From CAMCVE01 sp039920645 (GTDB taxonomy: Bacteria > Bdellovibrionota > UBA2428), in assembly GCA_039920645.1 (NCBI GenBank), contig JBDSDI010000175.1, positions 1 through 15,994 on the forward strand: 15,994 bases of DNA, in the 5' to 3' direction. The notes beneath the pieces are model-generated. The model did no database searches, was not told where the DNA came from, and was given only the letters and a program-made list of their open reading frames with translations. This document shows, in pieces, positions 7,487-14,490 of this stretch. The translations under genes were made by a program, and so were the position numbers. The first letter of the stretch is position 1. Each line of letters starts with the position of its first letter.

Positions 7487-7498
7487 CCCTTCATAGAG

Positions 7499-7527
7499 GT
7501 CGGCAGACTGAATAAGTTTCGGCCGAC
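7499..7527. repeat. inverted repeat GTCGGC-N17-GCCGAC between dus and the hydrolase gene
   Basis: A perfect 6-bp GC-rich inverted repeat (7499-7504 and 7522-7527) in the 120-nt gap after the dus stop and just upstream of the TATAAT. The long loop and the lack of a T tract argue against an intrinsic terminator. Its position across the -35 zone would suit a dimeric regulator. Both readings are guesses. Confidence 0.3.
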
Positions 7528-7550
7528 ATACAAATATTTAATAGTGTATT

Positions 7551-8585
7551 TCAACCACGAAGTTGCGTATGAGAATTCATTTGAAGCGGCTTCTCGTGGA
7601 AGCGATCGACGCAGTCTAAAAAAGCATCTTTCTCTTTGGCACGTGTCATCTCGGCATAAAAGGAATGACCGAAGTCGAGCCACCGATGGCCGTGGTACAC
7701 AAAGAAGCGGAGGCGTCTCGCCACATCTTCGGGCCGATAGGTCTCGAAGGAAATTTCCACCACGCGTCTCACGAAACGCAAATATTCACGCGCCTCTTCA
7801 GAGGGATCTCGCTTCTCAGAAGCCTCGAGTCGAAGAGCTCCCGTAACGGAGTCGCGCCGAATCTCACGAAGCATCCATGGTCTTGCAAGGAACGCGCGAC
7901 CGATCATGACCCGTGCGCAGCCCGTCGATTCCAAAAGATCGTATGCGTCTTCGGCGGTCTGAACATCGCCGTTACCGATGACGGGAATACTCACATGGCC
8001 CACAACGTTTCGGATCTGAGCGTAGTCGGCGTAACCGCGGCGTTTTTGTTCGGCAGTGCGTGGATGTAGAGTGATCCACGAAGCGCCCGCATTCTCGATC
8101 GCTTTTACGAAACGCAGCAAAAAGGCTTCGTCTTTCTGAAGTCCCGCACGCAACTTCACCGAGACGGGCACGCTCGCGTGCTTCACCGCGAACTCGGTCA
8201 CGCGCGCGGCATAGTCGATATCGCCCATGAGCGCGACTCCGTAATTGTGGCTCAGGGCCTTCTGTACGGGACAGCCCATGTTGATATCCACCGCTCGCGC
8301 TCCCCATGACTCAAGTCGATGGATCGAATCGCGAATCGAAATTTCCTCATTTCCGAGAAGCTGAGGACAAAGGCCGCGCTCCGCATCCATCATGCATGTC
8401 TCGGGACGGTCGTTCATTTCTTCGCGTGGCAAACGACGACTAGAAAGCATTTCAGTCGGCCAAAGGCTCTCGACGCCCGCAGGCAGATATTCCTGAATCG
8501 CGCGGCGCACGGAATAGTGGCTCAACCCGACCATCGGGGCGAGACAGATCGGCGCGGGCATCAACGCATCGAGAGGACTTGGCAT
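7551..8585 (-). CDS. dus: tRNA-dihydrouridine synthase, DusB-like
   Basis: FMN enzyme that reduces uridine to dihydrouridine in the D-loop of tRNA using NAD(P)H. The 344-aa protein carries the family motifs in order. Leu-Ala-Pro-Met (15-18) starts the barrel. Asp-Ile-Asn-Met-Gly-Cys-Pro (100-106) has the catalytic Cys105. Val-Lys-Leu-Arg-Ala-Gly (143-148) has Lys144, and Leu-His-Pro-Arg-Thr (173-177) has His174. Ile-Gly-Asn-Gly-Asp-Val (203-208) and Met-Ile-Gly-Arg-Ala (227-231) bind the FMN phosphate. A helical tRNA-binding domain follows from about 262. The motif spellings are nearest to DusB, but the subfamily is not certain. There is no ribosome site. A -35/-10 pair puts the predicted transcription start at the ATG, so the message is probably leaderless, which also supports the start at 8585 over Met9. 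It diverges from the thioesterase gene. Confidence 0.92.
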   Translation of the reverse strand: MPSPLDALMPAPICLAPMVGLSHYSVRRAIQEYLPAGVESLWPTEMLSSRRLPREEMNDRPETCMMDAERGLCPQLLGNEEISIRDSIHRLESWGARAVDINMGCPVQKALSHNYGVALMGDIDYAARVTEFAVKHASVPVSVKLRAGLQKDEAFLLRFVKAIENAGASWITLHPRTAEQKRRGYADYAQIRNVVGHVSIPVIGNGDVQTAEDAYDLLESTGCARVMIGRAFLARPWMLREIRRDSVTGALRLEASEKRDPSEEAREYLRFVRRVVEISFETYRPEDVARRLRFFVYHGHRWLDFGHSFYAEMTRAKEKDAFLDCVDRFHEKPLQMNSHTQLRG

Positions 8586-8592
8586 TCTGAAA

Positions 8593-8621
8593 GTTCTAGA
8601 GTTCCAAATCCCCCTTGTCGA
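8593..8621 (-). promoter_or_regulatory. sigma70-like promoter of the dus gene
   Basis: Minus strand: -35 TCGACA (8616-8621), a 17-nt spacer, -10 TAGAAC (8593-8598), then 7 nt to the ATG at 8585. The predicted start of transcription therefore falls on or next to the first base of the start codon, and no Shine-Dalgarno sequence is present. Confidence 0.5.
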
Positions 8622-8630
8622 CCGAAGCCC

Positions 8631-8659
8631 TTGCGGACTTTGAGAACAGCCCCTAATTT
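8631..8659 (+). promoter_or_regulatory. sigma70-like promoter of the thioesterase-phosphatase operon
   Basis: Plus strand: -35 TTGCGG (8631-8636), a 17-nt spacer, -10 TAATTT (8654-8659), then 6 nt to the ATG at 8666. As with the opposite promoter, the expected first transcribed base coincides with the start codon. Confidence 0.5.
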
Positions 8660-8665
8660 AGAAGC

Positions 8666-9133
8666 ATGGAAACCCGGGACGCTCTCACTCTCCGCCTCGA
8701 AGCGAAAATCCACGCCGAAATCCCACTTTCCCGCCACATGGGCTTTCAAGTGAGAAAAGTCCATGGCGAAGGCGCCACCTGTTTTCTTCCGCTCGCGCCC
8801 AATACGAACCATCTCGGAACCCAGTTCGGCGGAAGCCTCTTCGCCGCAGGCGCGCTGAGTTGCTACATCGCGCTTTTAGGTTTACTGGCGCGTCTCGGAC
8901 TCGAGTCGGGCAACATCGTCATTACGAACGGAAACATCGAGTATCTGGCACCCGGCACGGGCGACGTGCTACTGAACGCGCGTCTTCCAAACGAAGGACG
9001 TGTCGACTTCGAAGCTCAACTTCACAAAAAAAACCGCGCTCGCATCAAGATCGAAACCGAAATTGTCCTCCACAACGACATCGTAGCGAAAGTCTTCGGC
9101 GAATACCTCGTACGCAGAGAATCGAAGACATGA
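8666..9133 (+). CDS. YiiD_C-type hotdog thioesterase
   Basis: A 155-aa cytoplasmic hotdog-fold protein of the YiiD C-terminal domain family (putative thioesterase). The N-terminal signature Glu-Ile-Pro-Leu-Ser-Arg-His-Met-Gly is at 18-26. The active-site segment Asn-His-Leu-Gly-Thr-Gln-Phe-Gly-Gly-Ser-Leu is at 48-58, opening the central helix. Ile-Glu-Tyr-Leu-Ala-Pro (91-96) is the next conserved strand. E. coli YiiD fuses this domain to an acetyltransferase; here it stands alone, which is common. The substrate is unknown, presumably an acyl-CoA or acyl-ACP. No ribosome site is visible; the promoter geometry suggests a leaderless start. The stop overlaps the next gene by 4 nt (ATGA), so it is co-translated with the histidine phosphatase. 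Confidence 0.86.
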   Translation: METRDALTLRLEAKIHAEIPLSRHMGFQVRKVHGEGATCFLPLAPNTNHLGTQFGGSLFAAGALSCYIALLGLLARLGLESGNIVITNGNIEYLAPGTGDVLLNARLPNEGRVDFEAQLHKKNRARIKIETEIVLHNDIVAKVFGEYLVRRESKT

Positions 9134-9753
9134 GCGCGAGCCGCATTGAGATCTATGCTTTCCGCCATGGACAGACGGACTGGAACCTCATCAAAAAATT
9201 CCAGGGGCACACCGATATTCCTCTCAACGAAGAAGGCGTGCGCCAAGCGCGTGCCCTCGCGCCACTTTTCAAGGGACTGCCGATCACTGCTATCTTAAGT
9301 TCGGACCTCTCGAGAGCCGCATGTACGGCGGAGATCGTAGCTGAGCATCATGGACTTCCACTCATTCTTGATCGACGCCTGCGCGAAGCGCACTTCGGCA
9401 ACATTGAGGGGATGACCAAAGACGAGGTCGTCGCTCAGCTCGGAGAAGAATCGTGGACACGCTGGATGTCGATGACTCCGGAGAACATGGATTTTTCATT
9501 TCCGGGTGGCGAAAGCAAACGACAATTTCTGGCACGCGTCCAACAGTGCTTGCACGAATTTGCGGAGAATGCTCCCCAAGATTGCGCGATCGCACTTTCA
9601 ACTCACGGAGCAGTGCTGAAGCGTCTCGTGCAAATTTCTCTCAACGCACCCGTCGAGGATTTTTGGATATCCAACTGCGACGTGCACCGTCTCGTCTATG
9701 AACCCCGCTCAAGGAGCTGGACTTACGACGCGAAGGTTCTGGAAATCGGCTGA
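9130..9753 (+). CDS. histidine phosphatase family protein (phosphoglycerate mutase-like)
   Basis: A 207-aa cytoplasmic enzyme of the branch-1 histidine phosphatase superfamily. The catalytic Arg-His-Gly-Gln-Thr motif is at 12-16, with His13 as the phosphate acceptor. Arg62 in Ser-Ser-Asp-Leu-Ser-Arg and Glu86 in Leu-Arg-Glu-Ala-His-Phe-Gly complete the phosphate pocket, with the second His159 in Ser-Thr-His-Gly. Relatives include GpmB, CobC (alpha-ribazole phosphatase) and broad phosphatases, and the sequence does not separate these. No cobalamin genes are nearby, so CobC is unlikely from context. The start at 9130 is chosen because it gives the ATGA overlap with the thioesterase and the normal family N-terminus; a longer frame reaching back to 8860 runs through that gene. 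The 3' end overlaps the convergent 304-aa gene by 45 nt. Confidence 0.9.
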   Translation: MSASRIEIYAFRHGQTDWNLIKKFQGHTDIPLNEEGVRQARALAPLFKGLPITAILSSDLSRAACTAEIVAEHHGLPLILDRRLREAHFGNIEGMTKDEVVAQLGEESWTRWMSMTPENMDFSFPGGESKRQFLARVQQCLHEFAENAPQDCAIALSTHGAVLKRLVQISLNAPVEDFWISNCDVHRLVYEPRSRSWTYDAKVLEIG

Positions 9754-10623
9754 GAACCGCGGATTCTCGTAGATCGTCGGAGCACGAAGATCGAAAGACA
9801 GGGACCACTGCAAAAGAGCTGCATAGGAGACGTCGTGCCCCTGCTCAAGACAGCCGACAACAGCCTCGGCGGAGCCGGAAATCGAAGCCGCGCCGTACCC
9901 GTCGATCTGTCCGTCGCTGTTCCAGTGAGGGCGACCGAGTGTGATGTTTTTTGTGACGCCACCTTTGAGCTCGCAGGGCGAGACGGCCCAAGCGGAAGCG
10001 ACGATATCGTAACTCATTCCCGGAGCGAGCAGCATCGCGAAACCCATATCGTCCCGGTCCGGATCTGAGATGGAAACCAGACGCAAGGCTTCAAGTCCTT
10101 CGAGGGGATAACGGAGCTCGCGGACTTCGAAATTGCTGAGTTCCACAATTCGCGTCGTGATATCGGCCACAACGTTTTCGTCGAGCGGCGAAGATTTCAG
10201 GAACGCGAGTTCCATCATTTCATTGACCGCGACTTCGGCGCTCCAAAGGGGTGCGCCGGAAACGGCTTCGTAAAGACGAGGCTCGCAGACCTTGATCGGA
10301 GCGCTCCAGATCCGATCGGTTCCGTACACATCGCGATTATTGCGACAGAACTCCGAATCGCGATCCTGAACAAAAACGAAAGCCGGTTGCGTATCCGCAG
10401 GAAGGCGGAAGCCTCTCAAAAGATCTTCCATCATACGCCGGTCGGTGCCGGCACAAACGCTCGATGCAAGGCAGCGCTCTAGAAGCTGAGGGATAGCGTT
10501 CCAGCCGAAAAGGAGATTTTGGCGAGCGCTGGAATCGAAAAGAGGAGCCGGCGAAGAGGCCGCCGCACAGAGGGGGAGCAAGAGCCCCGCCCAAATCCAA
10601 AGTGTTTTTCCCCCGACCTTCAC
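9709..10623 (-). CDS. secreted cysteine-containing protein of unknown function, 304 aa
   Basis: I recognise no family. The first 22 residues are a Sec signal peptide (Lys2, Lys6, then a Leu/Trp/Ala core), with a cut likely near Ala-Ala-Ala-Ser. The cysteine at 19 is inside the core and not in a lipobox. The mature part has six cysteines (51, 57, 93, 113, 217, 258), an even number that fits three disulfides in the periplasm. The chain looks mixed alpha/beta, with helices near 40-72 and 130-142 and many strands after 160. The start codon is GTG at 10623 with no visible ribosome site; the signal peptide reading supports it. It lies divergent to the MarC gene and its end overlaps the phosphatase gene by 45 nt on the other strand. 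Confidence 0.7.
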   Translation of the reverse strand: MKVGGKTLWIWAGLLLPLCAAASSPAPLFDSSARQNLLFGWNAIPQLLERCLASSVCAGTDRRMMEDLLRGFRLPADTQPAFVFVQDRDSEFCRNNRDVYGTDRIWSAPIKVCEPRLYEAVSGAPLWSAEVAVNEMMELAFLKSSPLDENVVADITTRIVELSNFEVRELRYPLEGLEALRLVSISDPDRDDMGFAMLLAPGMSYDIVASAWAVSPCELKGGVTKNITLGRPHWNSDGQIDGYGAASISGSAEAVVGCLEQGHDVSYAALLQWSLSFDLRAPTIYENPRFSADFQNLRVVSPAP

Positions 10624-10663
10624 AGGTCTAGAGTTGTAGTGTGCGGCCGATATTTTGGCAAAT

Positions 10664-10690
10664 GCCCCTAAAATCCTGATATCTTAGGGC
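10664..10690 (+). promoter_or_regulatory. inverted repeat covering the start region of the MarC gene
   Basis: GCCCCTAA (10664-10671) faces TTAGGGC (10684-10690): a 6-bp perfect core CCCTAA/TTAGGG with a 12-nt loop, ending 1 nt before the ATG. The right arm contains the only Shine-Dalgarno-like AGGG. A TATCTT (10680-10685) in the loop and right arm could instead be a -10 with TG two bases ahead and TTGGCA (10655-10660) 19 nt upstream, which again would put the transcription start at the ATG. The two readings exclude each other. Confidence 0.35.
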
Positions 10691-10691
10691 T

Positions 10692-11276
10692 ATGACCCAA
10701 GCTTTTCTTAAGTCATTCCTCTCCCTTTTCGTAGCCATCGATCTTTTAGGAGCTGTCCCGATCTTTATCGCCATGACCCGCAACATGGATGGCGAGATGC
10801 GCCGGAATCTCATCACGAAGTCCGCATGGACAGCACTCGGAGTGGGCGTTGCCTTCATCTTCGCAGGCCAAGCGATTTTCAACTTTCTCGGCATCACGGA
10901 ATCCGACTTCCGCATTGCGGGCGGACTGCTGCTTCTCATTTTCTCGATACGAGACCTCATGAGCGAGAGCGGTCACGAGGTCAAAACCGACCAGGACTCC
11001 CTCCTCGGCATCGTTCCGATCGGCATTCCCCTCGTCATGGGACCCGCAGCTCTCGCGACTCTCATGCTCTCTGCGCGTGAGTACGGACTTGCGACCACCC
11101 TCGTGTCCCTCTTCGTGAACATGCTTCTGGTTTGGCTCGCCTTCCGCAATTCCGATCGGATCCTGCGCGTTCTGGGCGAAGGCCTGAGCCAAGCGCTTGC
11201 GAAAATTTTTTCGCTTTTGCTCGCGGCCATTGCCGTGATGATGATCCGACTCGGGATCATGGGCTTCCTGAACTAA
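10692..11276 (+). CDS. MarC family integral membrane protein
   Basis: A 194-aa inner-membrane protein with about six hydrophobic helices (near 4-26, 43-66, 72-88, 105-128, 131-150 and 168-190), the usual size and topology of the MarC/UPF0056 family. Typical family spellings are visible: an N-terminal Phe-Val-Ala-Ile-Asp-Leu-Leu-Gly-Ala-Val-Pro-Ile-Phe (13-25), Arg-Ile-Ala-Gly-Gly (74-78) after the second helix, and Gly-Ile-Pro-Leu-Val-Met-Gly-Pro-Ala-Ala (110-119). The family was once linked to multiple antibiotic resistance, but that was not upheld and the transported substrate is unknown. The gene is monocistronic and divergent from the secreted 304-aa gene. Its start sits in a potential hairpin. 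Confidence 0.9.
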   Translation: MTQAFLKSFLSLFVAIDLLGAVPIFIAMTRNMDGEMRRNLITKSAWTALGVGVAFIFAGQAIFNFLGITESDFRIAGGLLLLIFSIRDLMSESGHEVKTDQDSLLGIVPIGIPLVMGPAALATLMLSAREYGLATTLVSLFVNMLLVWLAFRNSDRILRVLGEGLSQALAKIFSLLLAAIAVMMIRLGIMGFLN

Positions 11277-11342
11277 TGTGAAGATTGCGTAAAGCCCTGA
11301 TATTTGGAACGCTCCATGCACCATAAGCCTTAGGGAACGAGG

Positions 11343-11353
11343 TTCGGACCGAA
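11343..11353. repeat. 11-bp palindrome in the leader of the 846-aa gene
   Basis: TTCGG-A-CCGAA, about 34 nt before the ATG at 11387. It could be an operator half-site pair or a chance palindrome. The gap 11277-11386 otherwise shows no convincing promoter hexamers; GGGGGA (11378-11383) serves as the ribosome site. Confidence 0.25.
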
Positions 11354-11386
11354 GTCTTTGGATTTCGGGACAACTTTGGGGGACAT

Positions 11387-13927
11387 ATGTTGAGGGATTT
11401 CTTAAATTTGAGAAAGCGTCTGTTGATTCGACATCTTGTCGTTGCGTCCGCCGTTGCGGGATTACCGTGGCAGGCTCAAGCCGATATGGGTGCCCTTGAT
11501 AAAATGTTCCTTCAGCTGGGCAATCCCGCGACCTCCCGCTTTAATCCCAGCGACTATTCGGACATCATCGAACAAGAAGCCAAAGTCAAAGCCTCTGACT
11601 TCCAAATGGTCCTCCGCTCCCGCGGCATGAATGCGGCCTTTGTTCAGAATATCTGGGACCTTCCCGCGTCCGAAATCGTCGCGATGAACTTCACCACCAA
11701 CCGCCAAGAACTCGCAAGCGACAAGGTTGTTTCGCAATTTGGAATGGCAAGCCCCAACAAAACGGCCCACTTCCGTCAGATGCTGCAAGCCCTGCGCGGG
11801 AAGCTCGCCAAACAAGGGAAAAAATTCGCATTGAGCGACGCGGACATCGAAAAAGTCGCAGGCCTTCTCTCTAAGGGACAAAGTGTCGACGGCCAGATGG
11901 CCATCGATCCTGCCCTGCTCGCTAACGTGCAGGCCAACGCCGACAACTTGGAAAAAGCATCGAGCCCCGAAGAACGCGAACAAGTTCTCGCAAGTTTCAA
12001 CGATTCTTTGGGAGTGCTCGCAGGCCAGACGAGCGGCGAAACCGCTGCGCTTCTCGGTTCCACGCACGGCGCCCTCACGGACAGCTTCAGCTCTGGATCG
12101 GGCGGCGGAGACGTCCTGGCCAGCAACGATGCCGGTTCCAATTCCGACAACGCGCTCTTCTCGCTTAATAATGGAGATCTCTTCAAGGGTCTCGACATGA
12201 ACAATGTTCAAGCCGAAAGCCGCGTCGATGAAGACACGCTGAGCGGTACGAAATCGAATTCCGGAAAACTTCCCTCGAACTCATGGCTCAAGCCGGGAGA
12301 CGTCGATCGTCTGCTTGAATCCCAGGCCGCGAACAGCTCGGCGACAAGCCGCCCCGTTTACGCCAACATCGCGCCGCAAGTGAAAATTAGCAACGACTCG
12401 GGCGTGGGCGGAGTTGGACCGGTTGCTTCGGGCTCGAGTGTTTTCGACAAAGGCTCTGCGGGCTCCCGCAGTGGTTCGTCAAACACCGCGACCGGTAGCT
12501 CGCACGACGGCGGAAACAGTGAAGCCTCGATCAAGCAACGCTTGAACGCAATTACGAGCGAAGTTTCGCAAGGCCGTAACGAGGCCGGCGTTAATCCTTC
12601 GGCACATGAGGCTTCTGCCGCAAGTTCGCCCGCAGATAAGACGCTAGCGAATGCACCCGCAGCAGAGTCCGTTTCACCTCAAGCTAAGAGCGACGCCAAG
12701 ATGAAAGATTGGCTCATCGACAACAGTGCTCGATTGGAAGCCAACAACATGGGGCTTACCGGCGACGCGTACAACAAATACGTCGACGACTACAAAACAA
12801 AGATTGCTTCCCGTACCCAATCCGTTGACCTCTCTACCAAGAGCACGGCGGACAAAAAATTGGCCGACTGGCTCGTTGAGGACAACGCGAGGCTTCAAGC
12901 TGACAGCATGGGCCTTGCCGGTCCTGCCTATCAGGCCTTTACCAAGGACTATGCCCAAGGCATCCGCTACAAGGCCGGAGACAAATCGGCTCTTCTTACA
13001 CAGGAACAGATCCATTCCCACGCCGAAGCTACGGCTGATGGCATGGGTCTCACAGGCGTTGCGCGCGAGCATCTCGTCAAGGATTTCGAGACGAAGATCA
13101 AGGCCTCGCAAGAAACCACGTCGTGCAAAGAAACACGCGTTCAAGCCTTCACGATAATGGCCACGGATCACATTCAGAAATTTGATCTCGCGGGACGCAA
13201 GATCGGAGAAACGGATTACAACGCCAATCTGGACCGCCGTTCCATCATTCCTCTCATTTCCACAGTCGAAGTGAGCAAAACGGCCGAGCAGCGCAGCGCC
13301 GCCATAACGAAATTCGCATCGACCATGGGCGAAGCCCTGAATGCGACGATGCCCGCCGACTGGTGTCCCGAGATCGAAGAAAACGATCAAGGCAAATCGC
13401 GCCTTAAAGATTTTGATAAACACTATGCCGACTTTACGGCCGCCTTCTCGAGAGCCGCGCTCGCAATGTACCAGAAGCAGCAAGGTCCCGAGCTCTTCCG
13501 CAACGACTCGTGTCCTCGTCTCGAAACCACCCACGCTCTCGAAACGCACCGCCTCTTCATCACCAAGTTGATTGCCATCGAAGTCCGCGCGAGAAATCTC
13601 GTGCCCGCCGATCTGAAAGAGCCCGAGGTCGCTTGCTCTGCAGCACCGTTCCCTCAGTTGCCCGAGTTCCGCAACAGCCCGATCGTTGCGGCTCTTACGA
13701 AGTGCAGCGCTTACGATCTTACCCAAATCGCCGATCTCGTTGCGGCCCAAGGAAACTTCCCTCGCGAAAATTGTCTCGACAACAAGATCACGCTCGCCTT
13801 CCTGAAATCCCTGCGCGATAACAAGCCCTCGGAATCGATGCAACTGTCGCGCGGTCAGTTTCAGAAAGAACATTCACAACCGAATCACCTCGATCAACCG
13901 ATCAAGCTCGGTCTGGAGGCTCAATAA
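11387..13927 (+). CDS. large secreted protein of unknown function with three Met-Gly-Leu repeats, 846 aa
   Basis: I do not recognise a family. Residues 1-33 form a signal peptide (a basic start with several Arg/Lys, a hydrophobic core 16-27, Gln-Ala-Gln-Ala before the cut). Residues about 34-225 are a folded, mostly helical N-terminal domain. Part of it (70-136) resembles the protein of the next gene. Residues about 232-435 are rich in Ser, Gly, Asn, Ala and Asp and probably disordered, like a linker. Residues 437-573 contain three repeats around Leu/Ala-x-x-Met-Gly-Leu-x-Gly. Residues 575-800 form a second folded, helical domain with six cysteines (580, 660, 709, 750, 773, 796), which may pair in the periplasm. 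The tail is polar. The stop overlaps the start of the 184-aa gene by 1 nt (TAATG), so the two form a coupled unit. It may be a surface or periplasmic structural protein; no enzyme motif is visible. Confidence 0.8.
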   Translation: MLRDFLNLRKRLLIRHLVVASAVAGLPWQAQADMGALDKMFLQLGNPATSRFNPSDYSDIIEQEAKVKASDFQMVLRSRGMNAAFVQNIWDLPASEIVAMNFTTNRQELASDKVVSQFGMASPNKTAHFRQMLQALRGKLAKQGKKFALSDADIEKVAGLLSKGQSVDGQMAIDPALLANVQANADNLEKASSPEEREQVLASFNDSLGVLAGQTSGETAALLGSTHGALTDSFSSGSGGGDVLASNDAGSNSDNALFSLNNGDLFKGLDMNNVQAESRVDEDTLSGTKSNSGKLPSNSWLKPGDVDRLLESQAANSSATSRPVYANIAPQVKISNDSGVGGVGPVASGSSVFDKGSAGSRSGSSNTATGSSHDGGNSEASIKQRLNAITSEVSQGRNEAGVNPSAHEASAASSPADKTLANAPAAESVSPQAKSDAKMKDWLIDNSARLEANNMGLTGDAYNKYVDDYKTKIASRTQSVDLSTKSTADKKLADWLVEDNARLQADSMGLAGPAYQAFTKDYAQGIRYKAGDKSALLTQEQIHSHAEATADGMGLTGVAREHLVKDFETKIKASQETTSCKETRVQAFTIMATDHIQKFDLAGRKIGETDYNANLDRRSIIPLISTVEVSKTAEQRSAAITKFASTMGEALNATMPADWCPEIEENDQGKSRLKDFDKHYADFTAAFSRAALAMYQKQQGPELFRNDSCPRLETTHALETHRLFITKLIAIEVRARNLVPADLKEPEVACSAAPFPQLPEFRNSPIVAALTKCSAYDLTQIADLVAAQGNFPRENCLDNKITLAFLKSLRDNKPSESMQLSRGQFQKEHSQPNHLDQPIKLGLEAQ
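12695..13105 (+). repeat. three tandem protein repeats centred on Met-Gly-Leu-x-Gly
   Basis: Residues 437-573 of the 846-aa protein. The cores Met-Gly-Leu-(Thr/Ala)-Gly begin at 455, 508 and 553. Repeats one and two also share Asp-Trp-Leu, Ala-Arg-Leu and an Ala-Tyr after the core. All three end in a Lys/Asp-Asp-Tyr/Phe stretch about 12 residues after the core. Spacing between cores is 53 and 45 residues, the linkers varying in length. This looks like a short two-helix unit, possibly ligand- or wall-binding. The DNA copies have diverged, so this is an old duplication. Confidence 0.75.
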
Positions 13928-14481
13928 TGACAAACCTCATGAAAGCTCTGTTGCTCTTCGTGGGCACGCTGTTGCCCTCCATCGCGAGCTCGACCTGCAC
14001 CGCCTTACTCGATGGCGCGACCATTATTCCCGTTAAAAGCGGTGCCGCGTGTAGTGTCGTTGAGCGATCGAATTTTGATAATCTGATTGCGGCGCACCAG
14101 AGTCAAAGTGGAAACCAGGACAACTTCGTCAAATCGATCTTGGTGCTCCGCTCTCGCGACAAGGTTATCGCCATGAATTACTCGGCGGTGGAAGAGAATT
14201 TTGGAAAGCTCATCAGCTGGGAGAGCAGCGAAAATAAGAATAAGTATCACCGCTGGATGCAGTGGATCGAAAGTGGTGAAAGCGTCAGCTTGGAGTTCAA
14301 CAGCGACCAAGCCTGCTACATCGAAATCACCAATGGCAAAGCCGAACTGGTTTTAAAAAAAGAAGACGGTCTCGCCTGCGCCGAAGTTCCGAAAAAAGAG
14401 ATCATGCCCGTGGTCTCGAGCATCGCCTACCGGACTCCGGCCGCACCGAATGGGACGGCCAGACAGGGTCACCAAGACTAG
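13927..14481 (+). CDS. secreted protein of unknown function, 184 aa, coupled to the 846-aa gene
   Basis: No family recognised. Residues 1-21 are a Sec signal peptide (Lys6, a Leu-rich core, Ile-Ala-Ser before the cut). The mature protein has four cysteines (24, 42, 130, 151), which could form two disulfides. Residues 48-114 align by eye with residues 70-136 of the upstream 846-aa protein: Ser-x-Phe, a Phe-Val-x-x-Ile-x-x-Leu stretch, Ala-Met-Asn followed by Phe or Tyr, Lys-(Val/Leu)-(Val/Ile)-Ser, then Asn-Lys and Arg-x-Met. The last 30 residues are polar and Pro/Ala-rich. Its ATG overlaps the preceding TAA by one base, so translation is probably coupled. The two proteins may interact, for example as alternative partners through the shared module; that is inference. 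The convergent peptidase gene ends 9 nt away. Confidence 0.75.
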   Translation: MTNLMKALLLFVGTLLPSIASSTCTALLDGATIIPVKSGAACSVVERSNFDNLIAAHQSQSGNQDNFVKSILVLRSRDKVIAMNYSAVEENFGKLISWESSENKNKYHRWMQWIESGESVSLEFNSDQACYIEITNGKAELVLKKEDGLACAEVPKKEIMPVVSSIAYRTPAAPNGTARQGHQD

Positions 14482-14490
14482 TTGAAGTTC

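Noticed and set aside
8860..9129. N-terminal extension of the histidine phosphatase
   Set aside because: It lies inside the thioesterase gene in another frame. The catalytic domain starts a few residues after the Met at 9130.
12674..13873. 399-codon open frame on the minus strand
   Set aside because: Antisense to the 846-aa gene; the product is rich in Arg/Gly/Val and has no signal or motif. The plus-strand gene has a signal peptide, internal repeats and a coupled partner.
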